Of a stretch of DNA of 64,000 nucleotides, positions 27,383 to 40,271 are shown in pieces. The number at the start of each line of letters is the position of its first letter. Within the stretch, counting starts at the first letter, position 1. The stretch spans positions 62,001 to 126,000 of the forward strand of contig WSUB01000050.1 of the NCBI GenBank assembly GCA_019633425.1, given 5' to 3'. Origin of the DNA: Tulasnella sp. 424 (taxonomy: Eukaryota; Basidiomycota; Agaricomycetes; Cantharellales; Tulasnellaceae). A program made the translations under genes and the position numbers. Below the pieces are notes generated by a model that saw only the letters and a list, made by a program, of their open reading frames with translations, was not told the origin of the DNA and made no database searches.

Positions 27383-29253
27383 TTAATCAACCTGGTGATC
27401 AAAGTGGTACTCTTCGAACAGCTGAACTTCGTCTCCGTGAATACCGGACGCGGGCGTCTTAAAATACTCGGCACGATCTAGGAGATCCTCGACTCGTTTG
27501 ATGAGCGTCTCCTTCCTCACCTGACATTTCGCGAACTCAGCTTTGGTAGGCAAATCAGGTCTCAGCAATGTGCACCGAAAGCCTAAGCCAGAGAACCTAC
27601 CAATGCCTGTCATTAAGAAACTCGTCATTAGAAACGAGCCACAAGTTCAAACGCGCCGTGGACACTCACATTCTTTCATGGTCTCCTGACAGTTCCGGTC
27701 CGCTTCCGACATAAGTTGGAGCTCTTGCAATACTTGGCGACATTCCTCGTGAAGTGGTGCCCCTTGCATGGTGTTGGGACTCACAGGACTGTACAGGGGT
27801 GAATCGCTATCTGCCACTGTAGAGCTTCCCGATCCTTTTTCTAGGCGGAGACCTTTTTTTCGAGCCAGAGACAGTCTATCCTTGGTGGGAGTCGGCGAGG
27901 GCGACTCCTGGCTAGATGAAGGGGTTTGCGAGGTCTTTTCCTGAAGTTTTCGAGACTCCATGAAATCAACAAGAGGACTCCAGGATCCAGAGCTGGCTTG
28001 AGCATACTGCGTAACTGCATCCGTAGACCGAGCAATACTTCTGGATGGAGTCGTGTTGTCTGGTGCAGCGGAGGTCGATGACACATCGGATCGGGGAGGA
28101 GAATATTTCTCCCTCGCTTTGAGCTGAGAAGCAATGGTAGGAGAAGTATGACCAGAGGGCTTCCGGCTGGCTACATCGAAATGATCAGAAGGGCTGCGGT
28201 CACTTACGCGCACGCCACGGATAGTAACATCGCTAGGAATTCGGAAAGTGCGAGGAGCGACGGGACCTTTAGTTGATGGAGAGCGTACTGGGAGGCTGCT
28301 CGGCGGCGACCTGGATTCCCTAGTTAACGCAGCGGAGAGTAGTTCGGGATCGGGCTCCGGTAAGGACCGAGGGGGTAGGTCGAAGGGACTTTCTACAAAG
28401 TGTTCAAGCGAAGGAGAAACCATTCGGGTCATGTTTTGCGGGATGGAGGTGCCGCTATGACCTTTCGAGGAACCTTGGATAGTCTCGCGTGACGCGGCGT
28501 GTTTCGTTTGTTGTTGATCTGCGGCCAACCAAGCTCGATAGTCTAAATAAAGAGCGCTCGATGGTCTTACTCGGCGGACGGTAGGGCTCCCGGGGCGACT
28601 ACCCCATCTTGTCTCCGAATGGATGGAAGCGCGGCTTTGGGGACGTTCCTCGAAAGTTCGGACGGACAAAGAGCGGGTACGCTGTTGCTCTGCAACGCGA
28701 CAAGCGGTCTCTGTGCGGTGTTGAGATATGGAGAGAATAGAGCAAGTGGTGTTCGCGCGGGGGATGGGCGATGGAGGGACGAACCGATGCGAATGGAACG
28801 GCGCCGCGTCCGGAGGATCGGTAAAATCAATCGAGTGACGGAGAAAGTAGGCCCGTTGCTCGAGTTCTTGGAGCGTATCAGAGCTGGTACTAGGCATGAG
28901 AAGCTGTCGATTATCGAGGGATGAATCTGGTCGAAGAATATGCGATGGCGGCGAAGGGCGAGCTCTTTCCTGAAGACCAGGGGGCATCTTCAGGTTGTCA
29001 ACGTTCGTGGAAGCAAGTGCAAGACCGTCTCTCGCTGTTAAGAAACTTGATTGGCGGTGAATACTGGTCGTCGCCGAAGACCGCGCAGGCGATTTATTTA
29101 CTGTTAGGCTAGGAGACTTGGTTGACGTTGTGTGAGCAGCCTGAATGCCCTTCTTTGGCGTGGTAGGGAACTGGAAGGAAGCGATTAGGAAGCGATCTGA
29201 TTATCAGTATCGGTAAAAGGCAGTCTTACTCCTTCTCTGCCATGTTGGGCCAT
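27383..29253 (-). CDS. Unrecognised Ser/Pro/Arg-rich protein
   Basis: I do not recognise this gene. Proposed start MAQHGREG at 29253, then an intron to exon 2, which opens FPTTPKKGIQAAHTTSTKSP and runs unbroken through ARDGLALASTNVDNLKMPPG into a long exon (to about 27.67 kb). A last exon after an intron near 27.6 kb reads LRPDLPTKAEFAKCQVRKET, LIKRVEDLLDRAEYFKTPAS and EYHFDHQVD. The total is about 600 residues. Most of it is low-complexity Ser/Pro/Arg sequence with many SP and RSP sites, suggesting phosphorylation. The only ordered-looking parts are a short coiled stretch (LHEECRQVLQELQLMSEADR) and the C-terminal helix. Supporting reality: about 500 codons open without a stop and good splice borders. 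Function is not inferred. Confidence 0.65.
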
Positions 29254-29452
29254 GTTGAATTGAATCTCAAGGGTGGGTGGTGGGCGAAACGAAGGAAAGC
29301 TGTTCCAAATCGAACAACAAAACATCGTATTTTCCGAACACGTGATCGGGCCAACATAGGCAGAGAAAAATCGAAGGGAGCGAGACTTAAAAGAGCCAGA
29401 GGCAGAATGAATACAGGAGTACACCATACAGCTTCCTCTGAGTGAGTATGAA

Positions 29453-31045
29453 CTAAATAAGTTCGGCGGCGTTGACAGGCATTTCGTCCTACGGAGAAGC
29501 AGCAAGTCAGTCGAACGAACAAGCAATGTGGTGAAGTGCAGGATGCGTACAATTTGGGTGCTGTAGTATTGTTCTGGGAGATGGAAGAGTTAGAATCCAC
29601 ATCGTCTGGAATGACGAACTGCCGCTTACCAATGTCACGGAGAATCTTGACATCCTCGATCGTCACGAACTACGTGATGCCGGTTGTCAGTCTGCGCCCT
29701 TCAAAGATTTTGGATCTAACTACGTACGTTAATGGCGACACCCTTGCGCCCGAAACGTCCAGAGCGGCCGATACGATGGATGTAGTTTTCACGATTACTA
29801 TACAAAGATATCAGCCACCGGAGTCGCGAGAAGAGGAACTCGAAACTCGTACTTGGGGAGGTCATAATTGATCACAAGTGAAACTTGCTGTACATCTATG
29901 CCACGAGCCCACACGTCTGTAGTGATCAGAACGCGGCTGCTTCCGGACCGGAAATCGGACATGATTTCGTCGCGCTCCTTTTGCGGCATCTCGCCATGCT
30001 ACAAACGGCAAATTAGAATGCGCAGGAGACATTGTGATCTAGTTACCTACCATAGAAGCGACCGTGAACTTGGCATCACGCATTTTCTCAGTGAGCCAGT
30101 CGACCTTAGAAGAAGCCAATCAGTCTCGCGGTTGCTCGTCCAAGCCACCTTCACTAACCTTGCGTTTCGTATTGCAGAAAATCACGGCTTGAGTGATAGT
30201 CAACGTATCATAGAGGTCGCAGAGGGTATCGAATTTCCATTCTTCCTTCTCGACGGCAACGAAGAACTGTTTGATACCTTCCAACGTCAACTCATCACGT
30301 TTGACCAGGATACGTATCGGATCCGTCATGAACTTGGTTGTCATCTCCAAAACGTCATGTGGGAGCGTAGCGCTCAGTAACACGACCTGGGTAGCCGGAG
30401 GGAGGTAGCGGTAAATGTCGTAAATCTGCTCGCGGAATCCCTTGTTGAGCATTTCATCCGCTTCGTCGAGAACTAGCATCTTGATATTCCGGGTCCGTAG
30501 ATGCTTCCTCCTGATCATGTCGAAAACTCGTCCCGGAGTTCCAGACACGACGTGAACGCCGTAGTCGAGTTTTCTGATGTCCTCCGCCACTGAAGTGCCA
30601 CCAATGCATGCATGACACTGGACGTTCATGTAGTCTCCGAGAGCCATGATGACGGATTGGATTTGGGTGGCAAGTTCTCGGGTTGGGGAGAGGACGAGGG
30701 CTTGAGTTTCGCGGAGACTGGTGTCGATACTATGGAGGATGGAAATGGAGAAGGTTGCAGTTTTACCCGTTCCAGACTGGGCTTGTGCGATGACATCCCG
30801 GCCGGATACTACAGGTAAAATGGCTCTTTGTTGGATTGCGGATGGCTTTTCAAAGCCTGCAATTTTGGACGGTCAACTCTCACTTCTTTGGGCTGAGGTG
30901 GTTTCAAGCAAATGAACGCACCATAGGCGTAGATTCCGCGTAGCAAGTCCTCCTTCAGACCAAGCTGGTCAAACGTCGAGACGACTTTGACTTGCTCTGA
31001 GGATTCGAATACGAGCTGTTCGTCACCAGTGTTAATACCTGACAT
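29453..31045 (-). CDS. EIF4A3: DEAD-box RNA helicase eIF4A-III (exon junction complex / Fal1 type)
   Basis: ATP-dependent RNA clamp of the exon junction complex; the yeast relative Fal1 acts in 18S rRNA maturation. Begins [20 protein letters not shown], then [20 protein letters not shown]. Motifs in order: [11 protein letters not shown] (I), [12 protein letters not shown] (Ia), GTPGRVFD (Ib), LDEADEML (II), LLSATLP (III), [13 protein letters not shown] (IV), [20 protein letters not shown] (V) and [16 protein letters not shown] (VI). The C terminus [19 protein letters not shown] matches the eIF4A-III ending. It is about 400 residues with roughly seven introns. The VWARGIDV sequence and the [11 protein letters not shown] start favour eIF4A-III over eIF4A. 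It is head-to-head with SF3A3, with 144 bp between start codons. Confidence 0.94.
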
Positions 31046-31189
31046 TTTTGATGGAGGTGGCCGAGGTGGGGGGAGAAGAGTGTAAGGTTAGAACAATTTC
31101 AAACCGGACGGTGCGAAACCACCTTGAAATTCCAACCGGCGTCAACCAGCCACTTTGGACGCAATACTACACACCAGAATCAGCCTGCA

Positions 31190-33177
31190 ATGGACTCTGT
31201 TATCGAAGTTCAGAGACAGACCCATGAAGAGATCGAGAGGTTAGAGCGTGCTGCTGCGACTTTACTGTCCCAACCTCTCACCACTGTACGTCCTATGTTT
31301 CGCCTTCTAGACGCGAATGCCTTTGCTGAACGTGGTGTCGGGCGGACACGACCTTTCCTCTAGCGACGGCTCCAGATCAAGAACGAGCACAAAGTGGGTA
31401 CCGTTCTCGACCGCATACGAGATCGGGCATCAACACTTCATTCTTCCTACCTTGATGACGACAAGTAAGCGGTCTTCATTCTTGCCATACCATTGCAGCG
31501 CTCAGCTCAACCATCTCATATAATAGCACTCGGCACGCCGAGACGACCTCACTTTCTACCCCTGACTTTACCGAGTTCTATGCTCGGTTAAAGAAAATAC
31601 GGGAATATCATCTCAAGTACCCCGACCAGCCAGCTGACCCCTTCGAGCTGGAACTTGCTGGCTTAATGGGCGAAGATGAAGACCTTCTGGACGTCGGAGA
31701 GAACGAAGATAGTGAGTGATGCCCTTCTTGACTATCTTGCAAGGCTCTTACCTCTCTGCCTCCCTAGCCGTTGCCCTTCTTTTCTCTGGAGAAGAAAGTT
31801 TTGGTCGCTATCTAGATCTCTACCAGTCGCACAGCGCGTACAACAATCTGAAAAACCTTCCTCGGCATATCTCCTACGTGCAATACCTTGATATACTTGC
31901 CAAAATCAAGGACGATGGCGTCCTGCATGCCGACCTAGCGCAGGACATTAAACTAACCAAAGACTTCGAAAAGTAAGCTTATCGAGGGCTGCGAACCATA
32001 CATCTAGCTGACAAGATAACTTCAGTTACATTACAAATCTATATAATTACCTTGTATCCTTCAGCAAGCGGACACAGCCTTTGGTAGACATCGACACGCA
32101 GCAGCGGGAAGCTGAAAAGCGATTTGAGCAGCTGTGGAACGAAGGTCAGATCACTGGTTGGGGAGAGGCACCGATCAATGGAGCGGCAAATGGCTCAGAG
32201 GGTGTTTATTGTACGGCCTGTAAGTTATCAACGAGTTTGAGGTATCACGATCGCTGGATCATTGATTAACCGCTATAACCAATCAGGCCAGAAAATGTAC
32301 GCTAAACAGACGGTCTACGATGCTCATCTCAAGTCGAAGAAGCATATCAAAGCGGCCGCCCATCAAGATGCCAGCAAAGTCTCTGCTGATGCCTCGAGCA
32401 CGCCCAAAAGCAACGGCCACGCATCTCTTCCTCCACACCGATATTCGAAGCACTACAAAGCCGCCCTAACCTCCCACCTCATCATCGACATCCTATATCC
32501 CCTTATTCCTACGATTGCCGAAACGAAATCGAATGTGGAGCGGCGATTCGCACTTACCGCTCGTGAACGAGAGATGGAAGCTGAGGAGCCGGATATGGCC
32601 AACGCGCAGAATGCAGCTCAACCAACGACCACTGCAGCTCCGGCAGAGGAAGAGGCGGAAGAAGAAGAGCGGATTTACAACCCCCTGAAATTGCCACTTG
32701 GATGGGACGGTAAACCAATACCGTACTGGCTATATAAGCTGCATGGCTTGGGCGTGGAATACCGCTGCGAAATTTGCTCGGATGCGGTGTACATGGGGAG
32801 GAAGAACTTTGAGAGGCACTTCCAGGTCCGGATTGCTGAAATTCAGTCATGATATATGACACTGACAGCAGTCTCCTTGCAGGAATCTCGCCATGCATTT
32901 GGTATGCGGGCACTTGGTTTACCGAATACGAAACACTTCCACGAGATCACCAGAATCGAAGACGCCCTTTCATGTGAGTTGGCAAGATTCTGGGCGAAAT
33001 CCACTCCCTATGGCTGGCACTAATATCGATATTTTGTTTGCAGTGGCCGAAAAGCTCAAGCAAGAAGGCAGGCAGGAGATCTTCCAGAACGAGACGATGG
33101 AAGAGATGGAAGATGAAGAAGGAAACGTGTACAACAGGAAGACGTACGAAGATCTGAAGAAGCAGGGCATTATCTGA
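31190..33177 (+). CDS. SF3A3: Splicing factor SF3a subunit 3 (SF3a60/Prp9)
   Basis: U2 snRNP component required for prespliceosome assembly. Starts [20 protein letters not shown] at 31190, the conserved family start. Spliced exons give [36 protein letters not shown] sequence, [39 protein letters not shown] and [20 protein letters not shown]. After [20 protein letters not shown] comes the first matrin-type C2H2 finger ([18 protein letters not shown]). The second zinc finger is [21 protein letters not shown], spliced to the [15 protein letters not shown] exon. C-terminal end [15 protein letters not shown]. All expected parts are present, with about seven introns. It converges with the cys2-like gene. 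Confidence 0.93.
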
Positions 33178-33291
33178 GCGTTTGTTGGTCTTTGCTACGA
33201 TACGAGAGCACGTAATGCATCGGATTTTTCCTACCATACTACCTACATTGACACACGAGATCGCGAACGCATCACAAGAAACACAGCGGAG

Positions 33292-35075
33292 CTATGAAAG
33301 GAAACCACGGATAGCACCGCCAACATTTTGGACATCAATCCTGTGGCACGTCTTATTAGCTCGTTATCAGAGATGGGCTCATTGATCGGAGACTCACAAG
33401 AACGTGTCATGGCCCCAAACGCCACCGAGCTCGTAGTACACAACATCCTTGTTACCGGCCATCTTGAGAGCATCGGCAACCTCTCGTTGTTGCTCAACTG
33501 GGAACAAAAAGTCACTCTGCACGCCCAAGATTAACGTCGGGGTGTTCTTGAGCGGACGGAAACCCTGAGCGAGGTCCGCAAGGTACGATGGAGGTGGGGA
33601 CATTCGCAGAGGTAGACTAATGGGCGGGATGTTGTCGGGGTTTTGGGATGGTGCGTGCTTGCCTGATGGTGCGAGTTTCAACTCGTCCATGGCGGTCTGT
33701 GTCATGTCGAACAGATCCATGGCTTTTGAGATGTAGATGAGTGAGTTGGCGTCGTATTTGAGGCAGAAGGACTCTCCCTAACATTCAGTCACTAGTTAGA
33801 TGATGAGGTTGGTGCTTGTGAGGTGGTCGTCTCACCTGATGGTCGAGATAGGTTTCAATCAGGAAATCAGGACATAGTGCAGGCACCCGGACTCCATTCG
33901 CTCTAGGTGTCTCAGATTCAGGAAGAGTGCGAACTTGACGCCCGAAACGCTGCTCCCATTCCGGTCCTGAGCGGTATGTAATTGTGCCGATTTCTAAAAC
34001 AGCGAGGTATGGGTCAGCACTCCTTCGTAGTTGATCTAGGGGTGACACGTACGACGCGCGAGCTTCATTCCCGTATGCGGAGGAGATTTGTCATAATAAA
34101 ACCCCTTGTTCCAGTTGGGATCGGCCATAAGGACTGTGAAGGGGGACTGGTGTAAGCGCCTCATAAACACCAAAGGGTCTGAAGACAGGGCTTACTGCTT
34201 CTTTGAGCATAGCGCATGGCAATGCTTGATGGACTGCTCCTCCCTGTGCCGCTGATGGACACGATTTTGCCAACGCGTCCAGGATGCAGCCAGCCAGCTG
34301 CCAAGCTCTGCATCGCCCCCATGGACGACCCGACGCTTGCGTATAACTTGTCAATTCCCAGGTGGTCCAAAAGGTGAAATTGAGCCTCCACCATGTCGAA
34401 TACTGACAATAATGGGAATTTGGTCGCATAGTTGGATGGACCGTCCTGGCTATTTAGGGTCGACGGGTCGACAGACGATGGGCCCGTCGAACCGTAGCAT
34501 CCTCCCAACACGTTTGTGCAAATCACGAAGAACTCGTTCGTGTCGAGCGCCTTTCCGGGACCGATGAACTTCTCCCACCAGCCGGGAGCTGGATTTGCGG
34601 CTGTGGAAGCGGCATGAGAGGAAGCTGACAAACCGGTATGCAAAAGGATGGCGTTATCCTTTGCCGGTGACAGAGTCCCCCAAGTTTCGTATGCGATGTC
34701 GAATGACGGAAGTGGGTCGGCGGAGTAAATTAGCGGGAAGGGCTGGTTATGGTTGTAAACCTTGTACGAAGATGGATTGGGCCGAGCGTATGGTGGTTCG
34801 GGTCCGGTGTCGCTCGAAGTTGAACAGGAGGGGGCAAACGAGTTCAACAACGCGGACTCGATTTTTGATTGTCGCTGGGCGTGAGCATCCACGCATGGGA
34901 AGGACAAAGCCTGCCTCGACGGTATTTCCTCCAATGGTGATGGTGGTGGCGATTGAGAAGTATTGAGGGAACCTGATAGGACGCTGGCCGCTCTTGACGA
35001 TGGTTTATGGTACATCCTACGCCCAGCAATGCGCAGAGGTGCGCGGGTGGTCAACCGAGCGGCAAGAGAGGCCAT
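33292..35075 (-). CDS. cys2: Serine/homoserine O-acyltransferase, Cys2/CysA type, mitochondrial
   Basis: Alpha/beta-hydrolase fold acyltransferase of the MetX family that activates serine (or homoserine) for sulfhydrylation in cysteine/methionine synthesis. N terminus [20 protein letters not shown] is Arg-rich and lacks acids, consistent with mitochondrial import. Key segments: [51 protein letters not shown] (oxyanion region), GSTGPSS, and the nucleophile elbow [13 protein letters not shown] with the catalytic Ser. Later come [47 protein letters not shown] (catalytic Asp) and GHDTFL (catalytic His), spliced to a final exon ending [10 protein letters not shown]. The fungal subtype call (Cys2/CysA rather than Met2) rests on the targeting peptide and the [20 protein letters not shown] segment. 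Five or so introns. Confidence 0.82.
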
Positions 35076-35330
35076 GATGGTGAAGCGTTCTGCAGAGTCC
35101 GAGGGACGGAGAGAGACTAGCTGGGATGGTTTAAAGATGTTCGGTGGAGTTTAGGAAGAGAGTTTTGTAAATCCATAAGGCCGATTAGCTGAGCCCCTGC
35201 GTGGACCTGTCGGGCATTTCGTCAGGGAGCAGCTCGATTGCGAAATAAGTCGCAATCCAGGAAACCAAAACATTGCTGAAGTAATTTTCATCTACGCCCA
35301 CGCGACTGCAACAATTGTGACAGCCAGCCG

Positions 35331-35338
35331 TTACGTCA
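35331..35338. promoter_or_regulatory. bZIP-type site in the cys2/PTC5 divergent promoter
   Basis: TTACGTCA differs by one base from the palindromic CRE (TGACGTCA) bound by ATF/CREB-like bZIP factors. It lies 128 bp before the PTC5 ATG and 256 bp before the cys2-like ATG, in the 390-bp divergent spacer. The rest of that spacer shows no other clear element. Confidence 0.3.
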
Positions 35339-35465
35339 CACCTTGTCGCGTGGGACTTGAGCCGAACTTTCTCCCGCGCCGAAACGCGCAAGTGGACGAC
35401 ACACCTCTGCGGCGCCGCCACCAACTACCAGCTGCTACTCAAAACGCGTTTTTCAACCCCCCTCA

Positions 35466-37278
35466 ATGCTGCCAAGATCGTTGAGGGCTCGATACACGCG
35501 TCCGCTTGCATTTACAGCTGCATTCGGCGCCGCTGGATACGCCGTCTACCGCTATCGCAACTCCTCAGCCGTAAGGCCTTTTTTCACCTTGCCCGTAAGG
35601 TCAAGGGCTCCCGACGGCTCTGTTGTAACAGAGATGAAATCCTTCCCTTACCTGACAAAGGAGGATGCAGAACGAAAATTGACGGAGAATGCGTGGTCAA
35701 CGACCATTCCACGAGCGGGGTCGTCGGGCAAAGGAGTTTGGAGATACGAAACGGCCTATTTGGCCTCCAACAACCCCATTGAGGATGCAAATGCTCAAAT
35801 GGTGGTCCAACCCGCAGAGAAGGACTTTTGGGGGATGAAGGGTGACAAGGCCAGGGATATCCTCTTTTTTGCCATCATGGACGGCCATAGTGGTTTCAAC
35901 ACGTCAAGGCTCCTCTCCAAGACGCTCATCCCGAGCGTTGCTCTGGAACTGCAGAGTCTCGTGCCTCACGACGACGCCGTGCCCAACAAAAAGCAACGTT
36001 CCTTACTTCGCTACTTCATCTCCTATTTCGGCTTCGCCTCCCACCCCACCGAGACCTCAGCCCTCTACCCTTTCCACTCCGACCCAAAATATGTTGGAAC
36101 GGCCATAGAAACCGCCTTTGCCAATTTGGATAGCCAAATTGTCAACGCGCCCATCAAAGCCGTGGATGCCTTAACCCAAGGGAACAAGGACATGAAGGCT
36201 GCGGATCTGGACCCTAAGTCCCTCGAATACCAGCTTACGGTTTCGGCTCTACTCCCAGCCCTCTCCGGATCATGTGCCCTCCTAGCCATGCTAGATGGCT
36301 CGAACAACGACTTGTACGTTGCATGTACAGGTGACAGCCGAGCGGTGGCAGGTTACTGGGATGTAGACAAGGACGGAAAGGGCAAGTGGCGCGTGGAGGT
36401 TCTGACCGAAGATCAAACTGGCCGTAACCCAAACGAGCACAAGAGGTAAGCGTCAAAAATGCCTTGCCTTTGTAAATATTCTAACTCCCGCTGGTTTATG
36501 CAGAATGCAATCCGAGCATCCACCGGAGGAAGCATCTTATGTGATCCAACGCGGCAGGGTTTTCGGTGGTCTAGAGCCTACTCGCGCCTTTGGTGATTCC
36601 CGATACAAATGGCCTAAAGAGTTCCAGCTTAGGTACGGTGTGGTTCCAATTTAAAGCTGGGCGGGTATGCTGATGCTCGACCCATCCCCTAGGCTGCAGC
36701 AACTCTTCGGCGAAGGAAGCGGCCTGAATGTCAGACGTCCACCTAGCGACCTCAAGACCCCACCTTATGTCACCTCTCGACCTGAAATCACGCACCGCAA
36801 ACTGCCTTTCAACTCGAATCCATCCTCGTCTTCAAACCTGCGCTTCCTCGTCATGGCCACCGATGGCCTCTGGGACCGACTATCTTCCGCCGAAGTCGTC
36901 GCTTTAACAGGCGAATACCTCAACAGAGTCGCGCCCAACGGTTCACCATCTTCCGCTTCTTCACCCTCGACCATCTCAAAATCTGATCTCGCTCAAACGA
37001 CTGTGGAGACAGCTACCTCGTTAGGAGTCCAAGGCAAGGCAACGCCACCGGATGGCACCAGCAACCAAGAAGGTTCATGGGCATTCGTCGATAAGAATAT
37101 TTCCACGCACTTGATCAGGAATGCCCTTGGTGGTGCGGATGAGAAAGAGGTACAGAAGCTTCTCTCTATTCCAGCGCCGTTGTCGAGACGGTACAGGGAT
37201 GATCTAACCGTCACGGTGGTGTGGTGGGAGGATCGACCAGAGGCGACAGAGAGCGTTGGAGTAAAAGCCAAGCTCTAG
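35466..37278 (+). CDS. PTC5: PP2C-type protein phosphatase, Ptc5-like (mitochondrial)
   Basis: Metal-dependent Ser/Thr phosphatase; Ptc5 relatives dephosphorylate the pyruvate dehydrogenase E1 subunit. The N terminus MLPRSLRARYTRPLAFTAAF is Arg-rich, followed by a hydrophobic segment GAAGYAVY, which suits import and inner-membrane anchoring. PP2C motifs: NNPIEDANAQM, ILFFAIMDGHSGFNTSRLL (metal-binding DGH), YVACTGDSRAVAGYW (GDSR), LTEDQTGRNPNEHKR joined over a short intron to MQSEHPPE, FGGLEPTRAFGDSRYKWPKE, LVMATDGLWDRLSSAEVV (DGLWD) and YRDDLTVTVVWW (final metal Asp). Two introns near 36449-36503 and 36633-36693. A 390-bp divergent spacer separates it from the cys2-like gene; both products appear mitochondrial. 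Confidence 0.88.
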
Positions 37279-37540
37279 AACTTTTCTTCGTTTATGCTGC
37301 TTTCTTTCGTAGTTGTCGTCTGTCTAGCTTACTTCTTCGATACACGCTCTTTATGCGCCTCGCATTCCGGACTACTGAGTACATATATTAAAGGCTTTTA
37401 ATGAAAGGGGAACATGAGGTAGGAAACTTTGAGACCATTAATATGTAGTGTTGTTTTCCTGATGGGCTCCACGCGCTCTATGAGTCGTAGTGTATATGAT
37501 CAGTCAAAATGTTCTTTTTGGTTAACCGCGAAGCAGTTCC

Positions 37541-38033
37541 TCACCCTTGAAAAGCGCCCTTGACAACATTCGCCATTCGCTGGCCAGTACTTGGGCCGGT
37601 GGACATCGTCCCCGATGGATGGGGCACCGGAGCCACTGGTTGGCGGCCGGCTGCAGCGATATTGTTAGCCGGCGCCTGAGCTCCGTACGGCACTCGTCCT
37701 GCGCCCGGCCCACCAGCCGCGGTAGCTGGCGCTTGAGGCAAGCGGGGTAAGCGCTCCCCTGGCTGTAAGGCGGTCGGGGCAGTTCGGGCTGTAGTTCCTG
37801 CGGGTCCGAGCTATAGACCATGTTATCCGCGTTAGAAAAAGCTTGGAGCCGTAATCAAGCACAAAGTCAAATCTCACAGTGTTTTTATCGCGTCTGATGT
37901 TGATTTCTACCATGGTTAATTGTGTTTCAGTGTTTTCGATATGAGGCTGGGATCGAGTGGCTGAAGGTGACAGCAGGTTATTAAATACCTGGAGCTCCAA
38001 TGACATCAGGGATGCTGCGAATTTGGCAGTCAT
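37541..38033 (-). CDS. Unresolved small gene, Pro/Ala/Gly-rich C terminus
   Basis: I do not recognise this gene and its 5' end is uncertain. The best supported part is the last exon (about 37815-37541). It opens LGPAGTTARTAPTALQPGER, continues Pro/Ala/Gly-rich, and ends QRMANVVKGAFQG-stop. An intron with good borders joins it to MVEINIRRDKNT (ATG at 37913). The frame is open further upstream through PHIENTETQLT to MTAKFAASLMSLELQ (38033), possibly across another short intron, and more exons may extend to about 38.46 kb. Evidence for reality is only the open frames and good splice sites on one strand. The charged helix-like middle and disordered tail are all that can be described. Confidence 0.4.
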
Positions 38034-38905
38034 ATTGACCTCGGTGTATAATTCCCCTTTGAAGCGGCGAGGTGCCGAAAAGAAGGGCCAATGGGAGGGT
38101 CATGGAGCATGGTGGTGCCGCCCCAAACCCCGTGGCATCATCAACCTCGAAACTGGAGCTCCTCATAACCGAGCTGTCCTGAAAGTCTATAACTCGCTGG
38201 GCTTGGGCGTAAGTAGAACAAAGAGCTTGTCGGACAGTTTCATTATCTATTGATCATGCCGGAGCTAGGTGGCATCCAGTTCGCCTGCACCTCTACCCTA
38301 GCTTACGGGTAAAGACCTCAGTAGACAATTCATTCCTACCGTTTTCCCAATCAGTACTTCCTAACATTTACGTCGACGGTCTTCGAAATTCCGTCCCCAT
38401 GACTTCGGGACTCTGCTGACACCTAGAGCCACTCCGTCTCCAAGTTCCAACAACGCATCATCACTCTAAGAAAAGCACTCTCTTTGTCGGGGTGGCCGTC
38501 TTGAATTCAGTATGCCGACATGGCTCCTGCCGCTTGAGAGGCGCAAGCGAGGACGCACGCTCGTTGGCGTGTAATGGACTGTCAACGAATGACAGAAGGA
38601 TCACATGAACAATTGAGGGAGACAGAGAGGAGAAACGAGATCGAGGTATTGAGTACGAGAGGCCCAAGGGGGGTGACAGCGCAATCGAATTCTTGATTGA
38701 GGTGGAAGAAAGGGGAGTGAATTGACCGTTAGCCCAGGAGGGTATCAAGCCATGGCTTGGAAGCGGAAACGGATAGTAGCAGATTCGTGATGAGATACGG
38801 GTGGTTGTAATGGATGCACCCAGATGCCAGGCGGGAGAGCAACTTTGATACGCAGAATAGTATTACCGCACCAGAGCAGTGATGAGCATTGTCCGCTGAA
38901 ATAAT
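38034..38905. other. Poorly resolved spacer between the small gene and NDUFS8
   Basis: The first 400 bp may hold 5' exons of the small minus-strand gene. One minus-strand frame reads NETVRQALCSTYAQAQRVID, another QLGYEELQFRG, and a possible first exon starts MGTEFRRPS near 38400. From about 38461 to 38905 there is an open minus-strand frame of 95 codons without recognisable motifs. I see no RNA gene or repeat here. Confidence 0.3.
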
Positions 38906-40105
<1,200 letters not shown>

Positions 40106-40271
40106 TTGGGAGAGAGAGGTACTATGGGGGGAGAGAGGAAAGGGAATGACGGTAAAGTGGGAAGAAACCGGTTGGAGATCGAATTCTGACGACCAATCAC
40201 ATCCAGGGTATTCTCCCAATCCCATTCAAGTCGCCGTCCTCTCCGTCTCTCACAACGCCACACCTTGAACC

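Noticed and set aside
38461..38748. 95-codon minus-strand frame
   Set aside because: No motif and no supporting splice pattern; listed only as part of a poorly resolved spacer.
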